A stretch of DNA of 64,000 nt from Halichoerus grypus (Eukaryota; Chordata; Mammalia; Carnivora; Phocidae): contig NC_135719.1 in assembly GCF_964656455.1 (NCBI RefSeq), positions 9,465,163-9,529,162 of the forward strand, read 5' to 3'. The position numbers were made by a program, and so were the translations under genes. A model generated the notes under the pieces. It had not been told where the DNA came from. It saw only the letters and a list, made by a program, of their open reading frames with translations, and made no database searches. Shown piece after piece: positions 55,726 to 64,000 of the stretch; positions within the stretch are counted from its first letter, which is position 1, and the number at the start of each line of letters is the position of its first letter.

Positions 55726-56223
55726 AATAAAAACACAGTGTATCTCTCCATTTACGTAGTTCTTCTTTGATATCTTTCATCAGCATTTTGCAATTTCCAG
55801 CATACAGATCCAGTACCTGTTTTGTTACATATATAATGAGGCTATTTCATCTGTACTGGAGCAATGGCGAATGACACTGTGCTCCTATTTTCCCTTTTTG
55901 CATGTTCATTGTTATTGTATGGAAATGCAATTGATTGTTATGTGTTTATCCTGTATCCTGTAACCTTGCAAAACATATGTATTGGTCTTGGAGGGGTTTA
56001 TGTATGGATTCTTTGGAATTTTCTATGTAAACAATCACGTCATCCACAGATAAAGATAGTTTTATTTCTTCCTTCTTAATCCATATGCCTTTAATTTATT
56101 TTTTTCTTACATTTATGCAGTGGCTAGAACTTCCAATACTATGCTGAGTAAGAGCGATGAGAATGGACATCCTTGCCTCTTTCCCTATTTGAGAGGGAAA
56201 GCAGTCTTTCACCATTAAGTTTA

Positions 56224-56705
56224 TTTTATTTTATTTTTTTATTATTATGTTATGTTAGTCACCATACATCATTACATCATTAGTTTTTGATGTAGTGTTC
56301 CATGATTCATTGTTTGCATATAACACCCAGTGCTCCATTCAGTAGATGCCCTCCTTAATACCCATCACCAGGCTAACCCATCCTCCCACCCCCCTCCCCT
56401 CTAGAACCCTCAGTTTGTTTTTCAGAGTCCATCGTCTCTCATGGCTCGTTTCCCCCTCCGATTTCCCCCCCTTCATTCTTCCCCTCCTGCTATCTTCTTC
56501 TTCTTCTTTTTTTTTTTTTAACATATAATGTATTATTTGTTTCCAAGGTACAGATCTGTGATTCAACAGTCTTGCACAATTCACAGCGCTCACCATAGCA
56601 CATACCCTCCCCAGTGTCTATCACCCAGCCACCCCATCCCTCCCACCCCCCACCAATCCAGCAACCCTCAGTTTGTTTCCTGAGATTAAGAATTCCTCAT
56701 ATCAG
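56224..56705 (-). mobile_element. LINE-1 3' UTR insertion, reverse orientation, with exact TSD
   Basis: It reads as the reverse complement of the 3' UTR at about 3755-4215, including both G-rich blocks (C-rich here at about 56385-56402 and 56630-56650). TSD TCACCATTAAGTTTA at 56209-56223 and 56706-56720. It is 5'-truncated near the ORF2 stop. Confidence 0.96.
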
Positions 56706-57028
56706 TCACCATTAAGTTTAATGTGAAGTGTAGGATTTTTGTAGATGCTCCTTATCAAGCTGTAGTAGTTCTCCTTGATTCCAAACTTGCTGGAAGTTTT
56801 GATTACAAATGGGTGTTGGATTTTGTCAAATACTTTTTATGTATCAATTGATATCATTATATGATTTTTGTTTTTTAGCTTGTTATATGGTAAATTTCAT
56901 TGATTGATTTTTGAATGTTGAGCAAGCCTTGCATACCTGGAATAAATCCTGCTTGGTCATGGTATGTAATTAATTCTTTGTATACACTGTTAAATTCTAG
57001 TTGCTAATATTTTGTTGGAGAGTTGGGT

Positions 57029-57249
57029 TTTTTTTAATATTTTATTTATTTATTTGACAGAGAGAGACACAGCGAGAGAGGGAACACAAGCAGGGGGAGT
57101 GGGAGAGGGAGAAGCAGGCTTCCCACGGAGCAGGGAGCCTGATGCAGGGCTCGATCCCAAGACCCTGATGCGGGGCTCGATCCCAAGACCCTGGGATCAT
57201 GACCTGAGCCGAAGGCAGACACTTAACGACTGAGCCACCCAGGCGCCCC
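57029..57249 (-). mobile_element. CAN-SINE, reverse orientation, with internal duplication
   Basis: Standard reverse copy of the GTGTTCCCTC subfamily. A 26-bp tandem duplication spans 57141-57192 (GATGCRGGGCTCGATCCCAA and six more bases, twice, one difference). Flanks TTGGAGAGTT (about 57015) and TGGAGAGTT (57250) mark the TSD. Confidence 0.94.
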
Positions 57250-57750
57250 TGGAGAGTTTTGTTTCTGAGTTCATGAGATATTGGTCTACAATTTCCTTTT
57301 TTTTTTTTTTTTTGTACTGCTTTTGGCATCAGGGTAATAATAACTTCATAAAATAAATTGGGAGGTGATCCCGTCTCTTCTGTTTTCTGAAGAAATTATG
57401 TGGAATTGGCATTAATTCTTCTTTAAATGTTTGGTAGAATTCTCCAGTGAAACTATATGAGATTAGAGACTTTTTTTTCTGGGAGTTTTAAAATTACTAA
57501 TTCAGTTTCTCTCATGGCTATAGGATGACTCGGATTGACTATTTCACCTTGGTTGAGTTTGGTAGTCTGTGGTATTTGAGGAAATGGTCCATTTCTTCTA
57601 AGTTGTCAAATTTATCACTGTATAGTTATTCATAGTATACCCCTATTATCTTTGTAGTAAAAGATCTACAGCCCTCCCCAATTTTTAAAAAAGAGAAAGA
57701 TTTTGTTACTCTATTGTATGTTACAAAAGAATCATAGACTGGAATGCAGT

Positions 57751-57946
57751 GGGTTTTTTTAAGATTTTATTTATTTATTTGAGAGAGAGAGTGAGAGAGG
57801 GCACAACAGGGGGATGGCAGAGGGAGAGGGAGAAGCAGACTCCCCACTGAGCAGGGAGCCCGACACAGGGCTCAATCCCAGGACCCTGGGATCATGACCT
57901 GAGCTGAAGGCAGACGCCCAACCAACTGAACCACCCAGGTGCCCCA
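57751..57946 (-). mobile_element. CAN-SINE, reverse orientation, with TSD
   Basis: TSD TGGAATGCAGT at 57740-57750 and 57947-57957. Diverged head ('CTGAACCACCCAGGTGCCCC'). Confidence 0.93.
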
Positions 57947-58057
57947 TGGAATGCAGTTTAAAATGTAGCCAAAAAATGTCTTGTACTATATGGCACTGCC
58001 ATTATTCAAATTTGTTTTTATTTTGGAATTGTTTGATATTAAAAATTAAAACCTGTA

Positions 58058-58239
58058 GGGGTGCCTGGGTGGCTCAGTCAGTTGGGCATCCAACTCTTGC
58101 TTTCAGCTCAGGGTCCTGGGATCAAGCCCCACATCAGGCTCCACGCTCAGCGCGGAGTCTGCTTGAGATTCTCTCTCTCCCTCTCTCTCCGCTCTCTCTC
58201 TCTAAAATAAATAAATAAAATCTTTAAAAAAATAAAATA
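58058..58239 (+). mobile_element. CAN-SINE, older type
   Basis: Head 'GGGGTGCCTGGGTGGCTCAG' with 'CAACTCTTGCTTTC' and 'CTTGAGATTCTCTC' features. The 'CATGATCTC' part is deleted before 'AGGGTCCTGGGATC'. It is followed directly by a short SINE. Confidence 0.92.
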
Positions 58240-58248
58240 AAATGTGTA

Positions 58249-58358
58249 GGGACACCTGGCTAACTCAGTTGGACAAGCATGTGACGCTTGATCTCAGGGT
58301 TCTAAGTTCAAGTCCCACATCGGGTGTAGAGATTACTTAAAAATAATATCTTTTAAAA
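58249..58358 (+). mobile_element. Short tRNA-like CAN-SINE variant
   Basis: 'GGGACACCTGGCTAACTCAG' start and 'GAGATTACTTAAAAATAATA' end, with no CT tract. Fourth copy of this class in the window. Confidence 0.82.
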
Positions 58359-58664
58359 AATGTTTTTTTAATTTGTGTTCACAGGACACATCCAGATGTG
58401 TACCCTGTAAACACGGTATCAGTGATTTTTTAAAAAATTATAATTCTGGAGCCTGGCAAACAAGCATTGCAATTCTGTGATTATTATTTCCTTCCTTTAA
58501 TTATTTCTGGAACATGCCACACTGATCTTTGTTATTAAAAAAAAAAAAGAAAGAAAGAAAGAAATGAGTTTTTTACTCTCTTGTATGTTAAAAGATCAAC
58601 AGAATCTGTGGCAATGTCCCCTATTTCATTCTTGCTATTGATAGTTTGTGTCTTCTCTCTCTTT

Positions 58665-58855
58665 TTTTTTTAAAAAAGATTTTATTTATTTATTTGACAG
58701 AGAGAGAGCACAAGTAGGCAGAACAGCAAGGAGAGGGAGAAGAAGAAGCATGCTCTCCGCTGAGCAGGGAGCCTGACGTGGGGCTCGATCCCAGGACCCT
58801 AAGATCATGACCTGAGCAGAAGGCAGCCGCTTAACCGAGCCACCCAGGTGCCCCA
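58665..58855 (-). mobile_element. CAN-SINE, reverse orientation, with TSD
   Basis: TGTGTCTTCTCTCT occurs at 58647-58660 and again from 58856. The head is shortened ('TTAACCGAGCCACCCAGG' lacks a few bases). It interrupts the old L1. Confidence 0.93.
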
Positions 58856-59257
58856 TGTGTCTTCTCTCTTTTTGTTTGTCAGTCTTACTAGAGGCTTATC
58901 AATTTTACTGATTTTTTTTTCAAGAACCAGATTTTTGTTCCACCAATTTTCTCTATTGTTTCCCTATTTTCCATTTTATTGATTTCTTCTCTTGTCTGTA
59001 TTCCTTCCTTCCTCCTCCTTGCTGTGAATTTTTTTCTGCTCTTCTTCTCTTAATCCCTTCAGGCAGGAACTTGGGTTATTAACTTGAGACTCTTTCTCAT
59101 GTTGAATGTCAGCAGTTAGTGCTACCAGTCTCCCCCCTCAACTCTGCTCTCGCTGCATCCCACATACTGGGATATGTTGTCTTTTTGTTGACATTCTGTT
59201 CTGTGTCATTTTTAATATCAGAAGTGTACATGATTCATTGCCCATGACCCACTCTTA

Positions 59258-59449
59258 TTATTATTATTATTTTTTAAAGATTTTATTTATTTGACAGCGA
59301 GAGAGGGAACACAAGCAGGGGGACTGGGAGAGGGAGAAGCAGGCTTCCCATGGAGCAGAGAGCCCGATGCGGGGCTCGATCCCAGGACCCCGGGATCACG
59401 ACCCAAGCCGAAGGCAGATGCCCAACGACTGAGCCTACCCAGGCGCCCC
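59258..59449 (-). mobile_element. CAN-SINE, reverse orientation, with TSD
   Basis: CATGACCCACTCTTA (59243-59257) and CATGACCCACCCTTA (59450-59464) form the TSD. A TTA run lies at the tail. GTGTTCCCTC subfamily. Confidence 0.95.
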
Positions 59450-60480
59450 CATGACCCACCCTTATACAAATGATGAATAACTTCGGTGGCAGATGGTTCT
59501 CAACCACGTCCTATATAAAAAAAGAAAACATAGAGAAATGCTTCCAAACTCAGGTGTACATCCGAGACATCATGCTCAGACATCCTGCCAATTGTGGAGG
59601 AAAGTCAGTAAGAAATTATGTTGGAAGAAGGGGGTGTAGGGAACGTCGTCCGCCAGCTATATGTACGTTTCCTGTTTTTCTTCTGTGAGGGAGAAAATTG
59701 GGGTCACTTTCTTGCTGGCACATCACAAATCAGTCCTCTTTTAAGTATGCCGAACAGGATCTTGTGAAGACCTTGGGTTCTGTGTTTACAACAGGTTTTG
59801 CAGGGAATTGAACTTCTGTGGCTTTTAATATTGTATCGGCTTGGCAGATATCTTGTGGAGATTGATTGTGTTGTGTTGTTTTGCTTTGTTTAATTTCTTT
59901 TGAGACTTCCCTCTCGACCCATGGATTATTTAAAAGTGTGTTGTTTAATTCCTACATGTTTAGAGATTTTATTTGTCTTTCTGTTATTGATTTCTACTTT
60001 GATTCCATTATGGTCAGAGAACACACTCTGTATGATTTCAATTTCTCTTTTTAGTTGACATTTGTTTTACGGTCCAAGATATTATCCGTGCTAGTGAATG
60101 TCTCATGGGCACCTGAAAGAGAATATCTATTCTGTTGTCAGATGGAGTGTTTTATAAATGTGAACGAGAGGCTGTTGGTGGATTGTGCCGTTAGGATCTT
60201 CTACATCCTTGCTGAGGTCGTGTCCAGTAGTTCTATCAGTTGCTCTCTCGGAGAGGGGAGTGTTGAGGTCCCTAACCAAGATGGTAGATTTATCTATTTC
60301 TCCTTTCAGATCTCTCGGTTTTTCCGTCATGTATTTTGAGGCTCTATTGTTTGGTGCACACATATTTAGAATCATTATGTCTTCCTGGTGGATTGACCCT
60401 TTTATCAATAACTTGTAAAATAGGTCATTGAGCCCTTCTTGTCTTTCACGTATCTTTGAGGTAGCTTTGACAACCTGTAT

Positions 60481-60800
60481 TTTCCCAGAAAATCTTCAAT
60501 ACCATTGAAGTTCCCAAAGTATTTTGTTATACTGCAGCATGTCATGTGTATGCATACATTGTGTTTTTACATTTATACAATATAAACAACGATCTGCAAA
60601 CAGCATGTACTTCATAGCATTGCTTTGTAAGATTTTACAATGTACATAAATGTGATGGTACTCTTTGTATCCATTTGCAAATTGCTTTTCTCACTCAACA
60701 CCACTGTTTTCAAGATGTGTCCTTGTTAACACATAAAGATACCTCATTGCTGTGCTGTAACCCTTTGTATGAATAAACATTAACAGTTTATCTGCTCAAG
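60481..60800 (-). mobile_element. Possible old L1-like or other repeat
   Basis: 'GCTTTTCTCACTCAACACCA' and 'AAGATGTGTCCTTGTTAACA' resemble reverse segments of old L1 3' regions, but the match is loose. Confidence 0.28.
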
Positions 60801-61204
60801 TGGTTCTTCATGTGATGGGAAGGCCTGTTATATTATGGGCCTGGGTAGGGTCTGCAGCAGGACAATAACCAGGAGTCAGTCATTTATTATCTTTTTAGTC
60901 TTCTCACCTCTCCCATCACCCCCCACTCCCCACCCCCTATACCCCCATAGTCCTCCCAAGGGCATCTCTTCTTTTCTGCTAGCTGTCCCTGCAATTTTCC
61001 CACGCCAGCTCTTTGTTTTCACCGTGGAATGCTTTCTCTGCCCCGTTAAACTCAACTCACCCAGCAGGGGCCCAGGGCAAACGCCTCCAAAACTCATCTT
61101 TCCCCTGCTCTGTCACAACATTATATCCAAATCTCTACAGCATTCTTAGTGTCATTTTGCAGTTCCTGTATCTTCTGCCCTATTGGGCATGATTTGTTTT
61201 CTTT
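60801..61204. other. Unassigned sequence with a C-rich block
   Basis: C-tracts at about 60921-60950 could form a quadruplex on the minus strand. No gene is recognised. Confidence 0.4.
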
Positions 61205-61345
61205 TAAAGAATAAGATGACAATTTATTCACCTCTGAGCCCCATCTCCCTCAGGAACTAACTCATCTCACAGCATTGTGCCTAGAACATGCTGAGCATTT
61301 GATAAACATTTTGAAAACAACACATCAACGAACAAAGCCTCTGGC
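61205..61345 (+). mobile_element. L2/MIR 3' end fragment
   Basis: 'AGCATTGTGCCTAGAACATG' followed by CTGAGCATTTGATAAACATTT fits the shared L2/MIR 3' terminus. Confidence 0.5.
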
Positions 61346-61704
61346 CTTTAAACAACTCCTAGGTGTCACTCCCACTCAGTTATGCATGGAGCCATTTGAG
61401 CATGCAACAAAATTGCACAGGGCACACTGTGGATTTCCCTGGAGAAGCTCTTCTGGAGCCAGGCCCAGGAATCCTGCAGTCCTGTCCTGGCTACGTTCCT
61501 ATGTTCCTCGCAGCTTTCATGGATGCCAGGGAGAGGGCCTCAGGGCTGGAGGCCACTCCCCCACAACCAACTGGAGGGATCAGACCCCTAATGGGACAGA
61601 TTTTTTGGGGTGGCAAGTGAGAGGTACAAGGCTCCTGCCCCCAACCCTTCTGGGGAGTTACCAGAGCACATCTCCAAAGTTAGGATGATATTCCCAAATA
61701 ATAA
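61346..61704. other. Unassigned sequence
   Basis: A 137-residue open frame overlaps here but has no recognisable domain, and another frame runs through it. Not called coding. Confidence 0.38.
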
Positions 61705-62045
61705 TTATAATTAATTGAGCACTTATGCTAAGTAACCCAGGGACATTCCCTGGCCCTTTACAGACATTTACTTGCAGCTGTGGCTAGTGCTGCGACTATT
61801 TTTAGGGTTTATTAGGTCCAAGTCTCTGGGCTAAGTGCTCTACACAGATTATTTTGTCTTAATTTAACCGTCTCAAGAATCCTATAAAGTTGAAACTACG
61901 ATATTACTCTTACTATCCTTCCTATTTTGCTGATGGAGAAATGGAGGCTCAGAGAGGCAGAATAACCTGCTCATAGTCACCCAGTAAGTGGCAAAGCCAG
62001 AATGTAAACCCAGGTTGTTCGGGCTGTCTCCAAATGCCATTCTCT
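61705..62045 (-). mobile_element. MIR SINE, reverse orientation, plus a partial second copy
   Basis: A partial end at 61705-61775 ('ATTGAGCACTTATGCTAAGT') is followed by a fuller copy at 61795-62045. The fuller copy has 'GCTGATGGAGAAATGGAGGC', 'TCAGAGAGGCAGAATAACCT', 'GTCACCCAGTAAGTGGCAAA' and 'GCCAGAATGTAAACCCAGG'. It is the best preserved MIR in the window. Confidence 0.82.
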
Positions 62046-62199
62046 CTTCCCTCCCTGACTCCCTTCCTGTATTAAACATGATTTTTTAATTATACAGAGA
62101 AAATTGGATTATATTTTTCTAAAACTCTAGACCACGTAGACAGAGTACAAATCTCCTTTAACCTTCCCTTTTTCCCACCCTAGTCTGCATAGGATTTCA

Positions 62200-62530
62200 T
62201 TTTTTAAGCTTCTGACTTTGTTTTTAAATTCTTTTCTGGTGAAGCAATAGATGCCCACAGCTCAGAAATCAAACAGTCCAACTATCCAGGGCTGTCTCCA
62301 CCTCTGTCCCTCACGGGCCCCACCACCTGTCCCCCCCACCCCCCGGGAGGACCACTGAGTCCCTTTTCTGAATGTCCTCACACGGTGTCTTCATCTACAT
62401 ACATGCTTTTACAAGCACACTTTCTGATTTTTTTCCCACTTGGGGCTCCAAAGATAGCCCACGATACCCACTGCTTTGCGTTTCAACGGTTGTTTATTAA
62501 CCATTGTTCCATACTGTGTTTTGCTTTCTG
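62200..62530 (-). mobile_element. Possible old L1 3' region, reverse orientation
   Basis: 'AGCAATAGATGCCCACAGCT', 'CTACATACATGCTTTTACAA' and 'CATTGTTCCATACTGTGTTT' resemble reverse parts of old L1 3' ends. Diverged. Confidence 0.3.
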
Positions 62531-63334
62531 GTTCCTGGGAAGGAAGGGAGTGGGACAGGCCCCAGCCCACATTTCTAAAAGGAGGCATTTGTTCCGTGAT
62601 GTTCTCTTATCTTCCTTCCTGCAGCTCACTCCCACCCCCTCGGTCCAGCTCCTCAGCCGCTGCTGACATCACAGGCCGGGCCCTGGACATTGCAGGCTCC
62701 TCCCTGGTGTCTCTGTGACCCGCAGACGGACACGGTCACCCCTTTGGCCTTCCCATAGCACGAGTATGCCCTGTAAGGCATGGAAGCGTGAGTATGCTTT
62801 TGATAGCAAGTAAAGGTCTACACTGTGGCCTTTTTGATCGTACGGGGAGAGTACATTTGGGGGAAGGGGCTTCATGGGGACTGCTGAAGGGAGACCGCCA
62901 CCAAGTGGCTCCCACTCCTGGGGATGGAAGGAGCAGACAGCTCAGAAGGACTTCTTCCTCATACAGTCCCCACACTGCCACCAGGTGAAGGCAGGACACC
63001 GTCCGCCTTCCACAGCCTCTGTCTCTGCCAGACCCAGCCCTGCCCTGCTCATTTATGCACCCAGAGCCCAAGCGGTGACTCATCAGTGACCTTGATCCCA
63101 GCTGCTCCCCAAGAAGGGCAATCATCAACACCCAGCCCCTCCCTTGGGAGCCGAAGCTGACAAAGCCATATCTTGCCACAGCCCTGCCCTGGGCAGCCCC
63201 ATCACACCAGGAGTTCCGTCTGTAGGGAGCTTGACCCCAAATTGAAGACCTGGTCGAATGTATCCAACACTGAGATCAGAAACCACCGACTGAACGGTGG
63301 CTGACGCTGCACCTGAAGCTACATGCAATTCATT
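62531..63334. other. Unassigned GC-richer sequence, no gene seen
   Basis: Several overlapping frames (up to 147 residues on the minus strand) reflect high GC and no clear coding signal. No repeat family recognised. Confidence 0.4.
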
Positions 63335-63480
63335 CCCCATTCATGGAATAAATATTCGTGGAGAGCCCACCATGTGCCAGACACTGTTCTAGGTCTATAC
63401 ATGGAACAGCAAGCCAAGGCCCCTGCCCGCATGGAACTTATACTCTGGGAGAGCGAACAGCCAATCGCCAGGCCAAATAA
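63335..63480 (-). mobile_element. L2 3' end, reverse orientation
   Basis: 'GAGCCCACCATGTGCCAGAC', 'ACTGTTCTAGGTCTATACAT' and 'GCATGGAACTTATACTCTGG' match the reverse complement of the L2 3' terminus. Confidence 0.72.
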
Positions 63481-64000
63481 AATGGGTGTGTATGTATTTG
63501 TACTTTCAGTGTGTGTGGGTTTGTATTGTCATCTGGGAACACCTGGAGACGAACAAGTTGGGTTTATTATTTGTCGTAAGGACACAGACCACACACCCTG
63601 GTACAAGGGTGTTAGAAGAACCTGCATAGGATTTAGACATTGGGTGGGTGGTTTGGGAAAGGGCCCAAGGAAGTGGGGGTTTGCTCTAGATTGGGTGCTG
63701 GAGAAAGCAGGGATGAGTATGTTATGATAGGGTATCTCCATAAATCGTATCCAAAAAAAGGAGACCAGATCAAGGTCAAAGCTGTAATTAATAAACGGCA
63801 CTCATATTAGCTAGGAGAGGTGGATGGTTGGGATTTTGTGACTGGGGACAATGCTTATTATTTGCTGTGTTCAGACATGATTATGGAGTGGTCTTGCTTT
63901 TGTCTTGACCGACCATGGTCAAGAGTGGCCCTTGTCTGATGCCGATGTTCTGTGAAATTCTTTATGTTCAACAGGAGAACACTGAGGCCTAACTGTCCCT
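63481..64000. other. Unassigned sequence to window end
   Basis: A 134-residue frame (63323-63727) starts inside the L2 relic and is not a gene. Nothing else recognised. Confidence 0.38.

Larger units (their letters stand above)
57724..58567 (+). pseudogene. Possible processed retrocopy with three SINE insertions
   Basis: The long flanking repeats TTACTCTATTGTATGTTA (about 57706-57723) and TTACTCTCTTGTATGTTA (about 58573-58590) differ at one base. An A-run with GAAA units (about 58540-58563) precedes the right repeat. Between them lie non-L1 segments that look like an mRNA 3' UTR, split by SINEs at 57751, 58058 and 58249. No canonical AATAAA is seen near the tail and I do not recognise a parent gene. 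Confidence 0.42.
55730..60480 (-). mobile_element. Old LINE-1 ORF2 relic, reverse orientation, heavily interrupted
   Basis: From left to right it reads backwards through ORF2: the RT region (55730-57660), the mid region (58590-59250), and the endonuclease region near 60127-60408, where the minus frame reads 'GSIHQEDIMILNM' and 'LVRDLNTPLSE'. Interruptions are an L1 3' UTR (56224), SINEs at 57029, 58665 and 59258, and a probable retrocopy at 57724. A patch at about 59470-59850 does not look like L1. There is no usable frame. Confidence 0.75.

Overview
The window is vertebrate nuclear DNA from a carnivoran, most likely an arctoid caniform (the bear, seal and mustelid side rather than dog or cat). 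The basis is about forty tRNA-Lys-derived CAN-SINEs that carry a 'GCTCAGGTCATGATCCC' core and a 'GGGCTCCCTGCTCAGCGG' box. They lack the canid SINEC_Cf head and the felid 'GACAGCTCAGAGCC' box. Carnivore-type L1 3' UTRs, mammalian-wide MIR and L2, and MLT1, MLT2, MER5 and Tigger relics fit the same picture. The species cannot be named from the sequence.

I find no host protein-coding gene that I can support. The only extended protein-like reading frames are LINE-1 ORF2 pieces. The window reads as intergenic or deep intronic sequence built up by repeated rounds of retrotransposition.

Layout. 1-4.2 kb: a nearly full-length L1 ORF2 in + orientation, broken by only two 1-bp deletions, with its 3' UTR and poly-A. 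4.2-9.9 kb: SINEs in mostly unassigned sequence. 9.9-12.2 kb: two successive L1 3' ends, a MIR and an exact 36-bp direct repeat. 14.8 kb: an exact 65-bp-period tandem duplication. 15.2-17.1 kb: an L1 whose ORF2 relic is split by a palindromic 26-bp minisatellite and which ends in a SINE-in-SINE nest. 18.7-21.6 kb: two ERVL/MaLR-type LTR relics and a decameric heat-shock-element-like array. 22-26.2 kb: SINEs with large purine tails, including (GAA)n and (GAAAA)n. 26.2-41 kb: MIR-rich and comparatively low in SINEs, with a Tigger-like DNA transposon, an MLT1 LTR and several CTCF-like motifs. 41.8-43.6 kb: an L1 interrupted by an MLT1 LTR and three SINEs. 46.3-51.2 kb: a young L1 inside an older L1, then an L1 ORF2 relic hit twice at the same target site. 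53.6-60.5 kb: further L1 relics, a younger L1 3' UTR insertion and a second probable retrocopy. 60.5-64 kb: mainly unassigned sequence with L2 and MIR relics.

The elements do not form a pathway. They share one mechanism: L1 enzymes mobilised the SINEs and retrocopies in trans. Target-site duplications (TSDs) are still readable at most of the SINEs and three of the L1 insertions, so relative insertion order can often be deduced. I see no previously undescribed biological system. The most notable observations are the same-site double insertion near 50.5-51.1 kb, the minisatellite inside an L1 coding relic, the heat-shock-element-like decamer array and the CTCF-like motifs. Repeat family names come from recalled consensus features, not from a search. 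Stretches labelled unassigned may hold old repeats I could not recognise.
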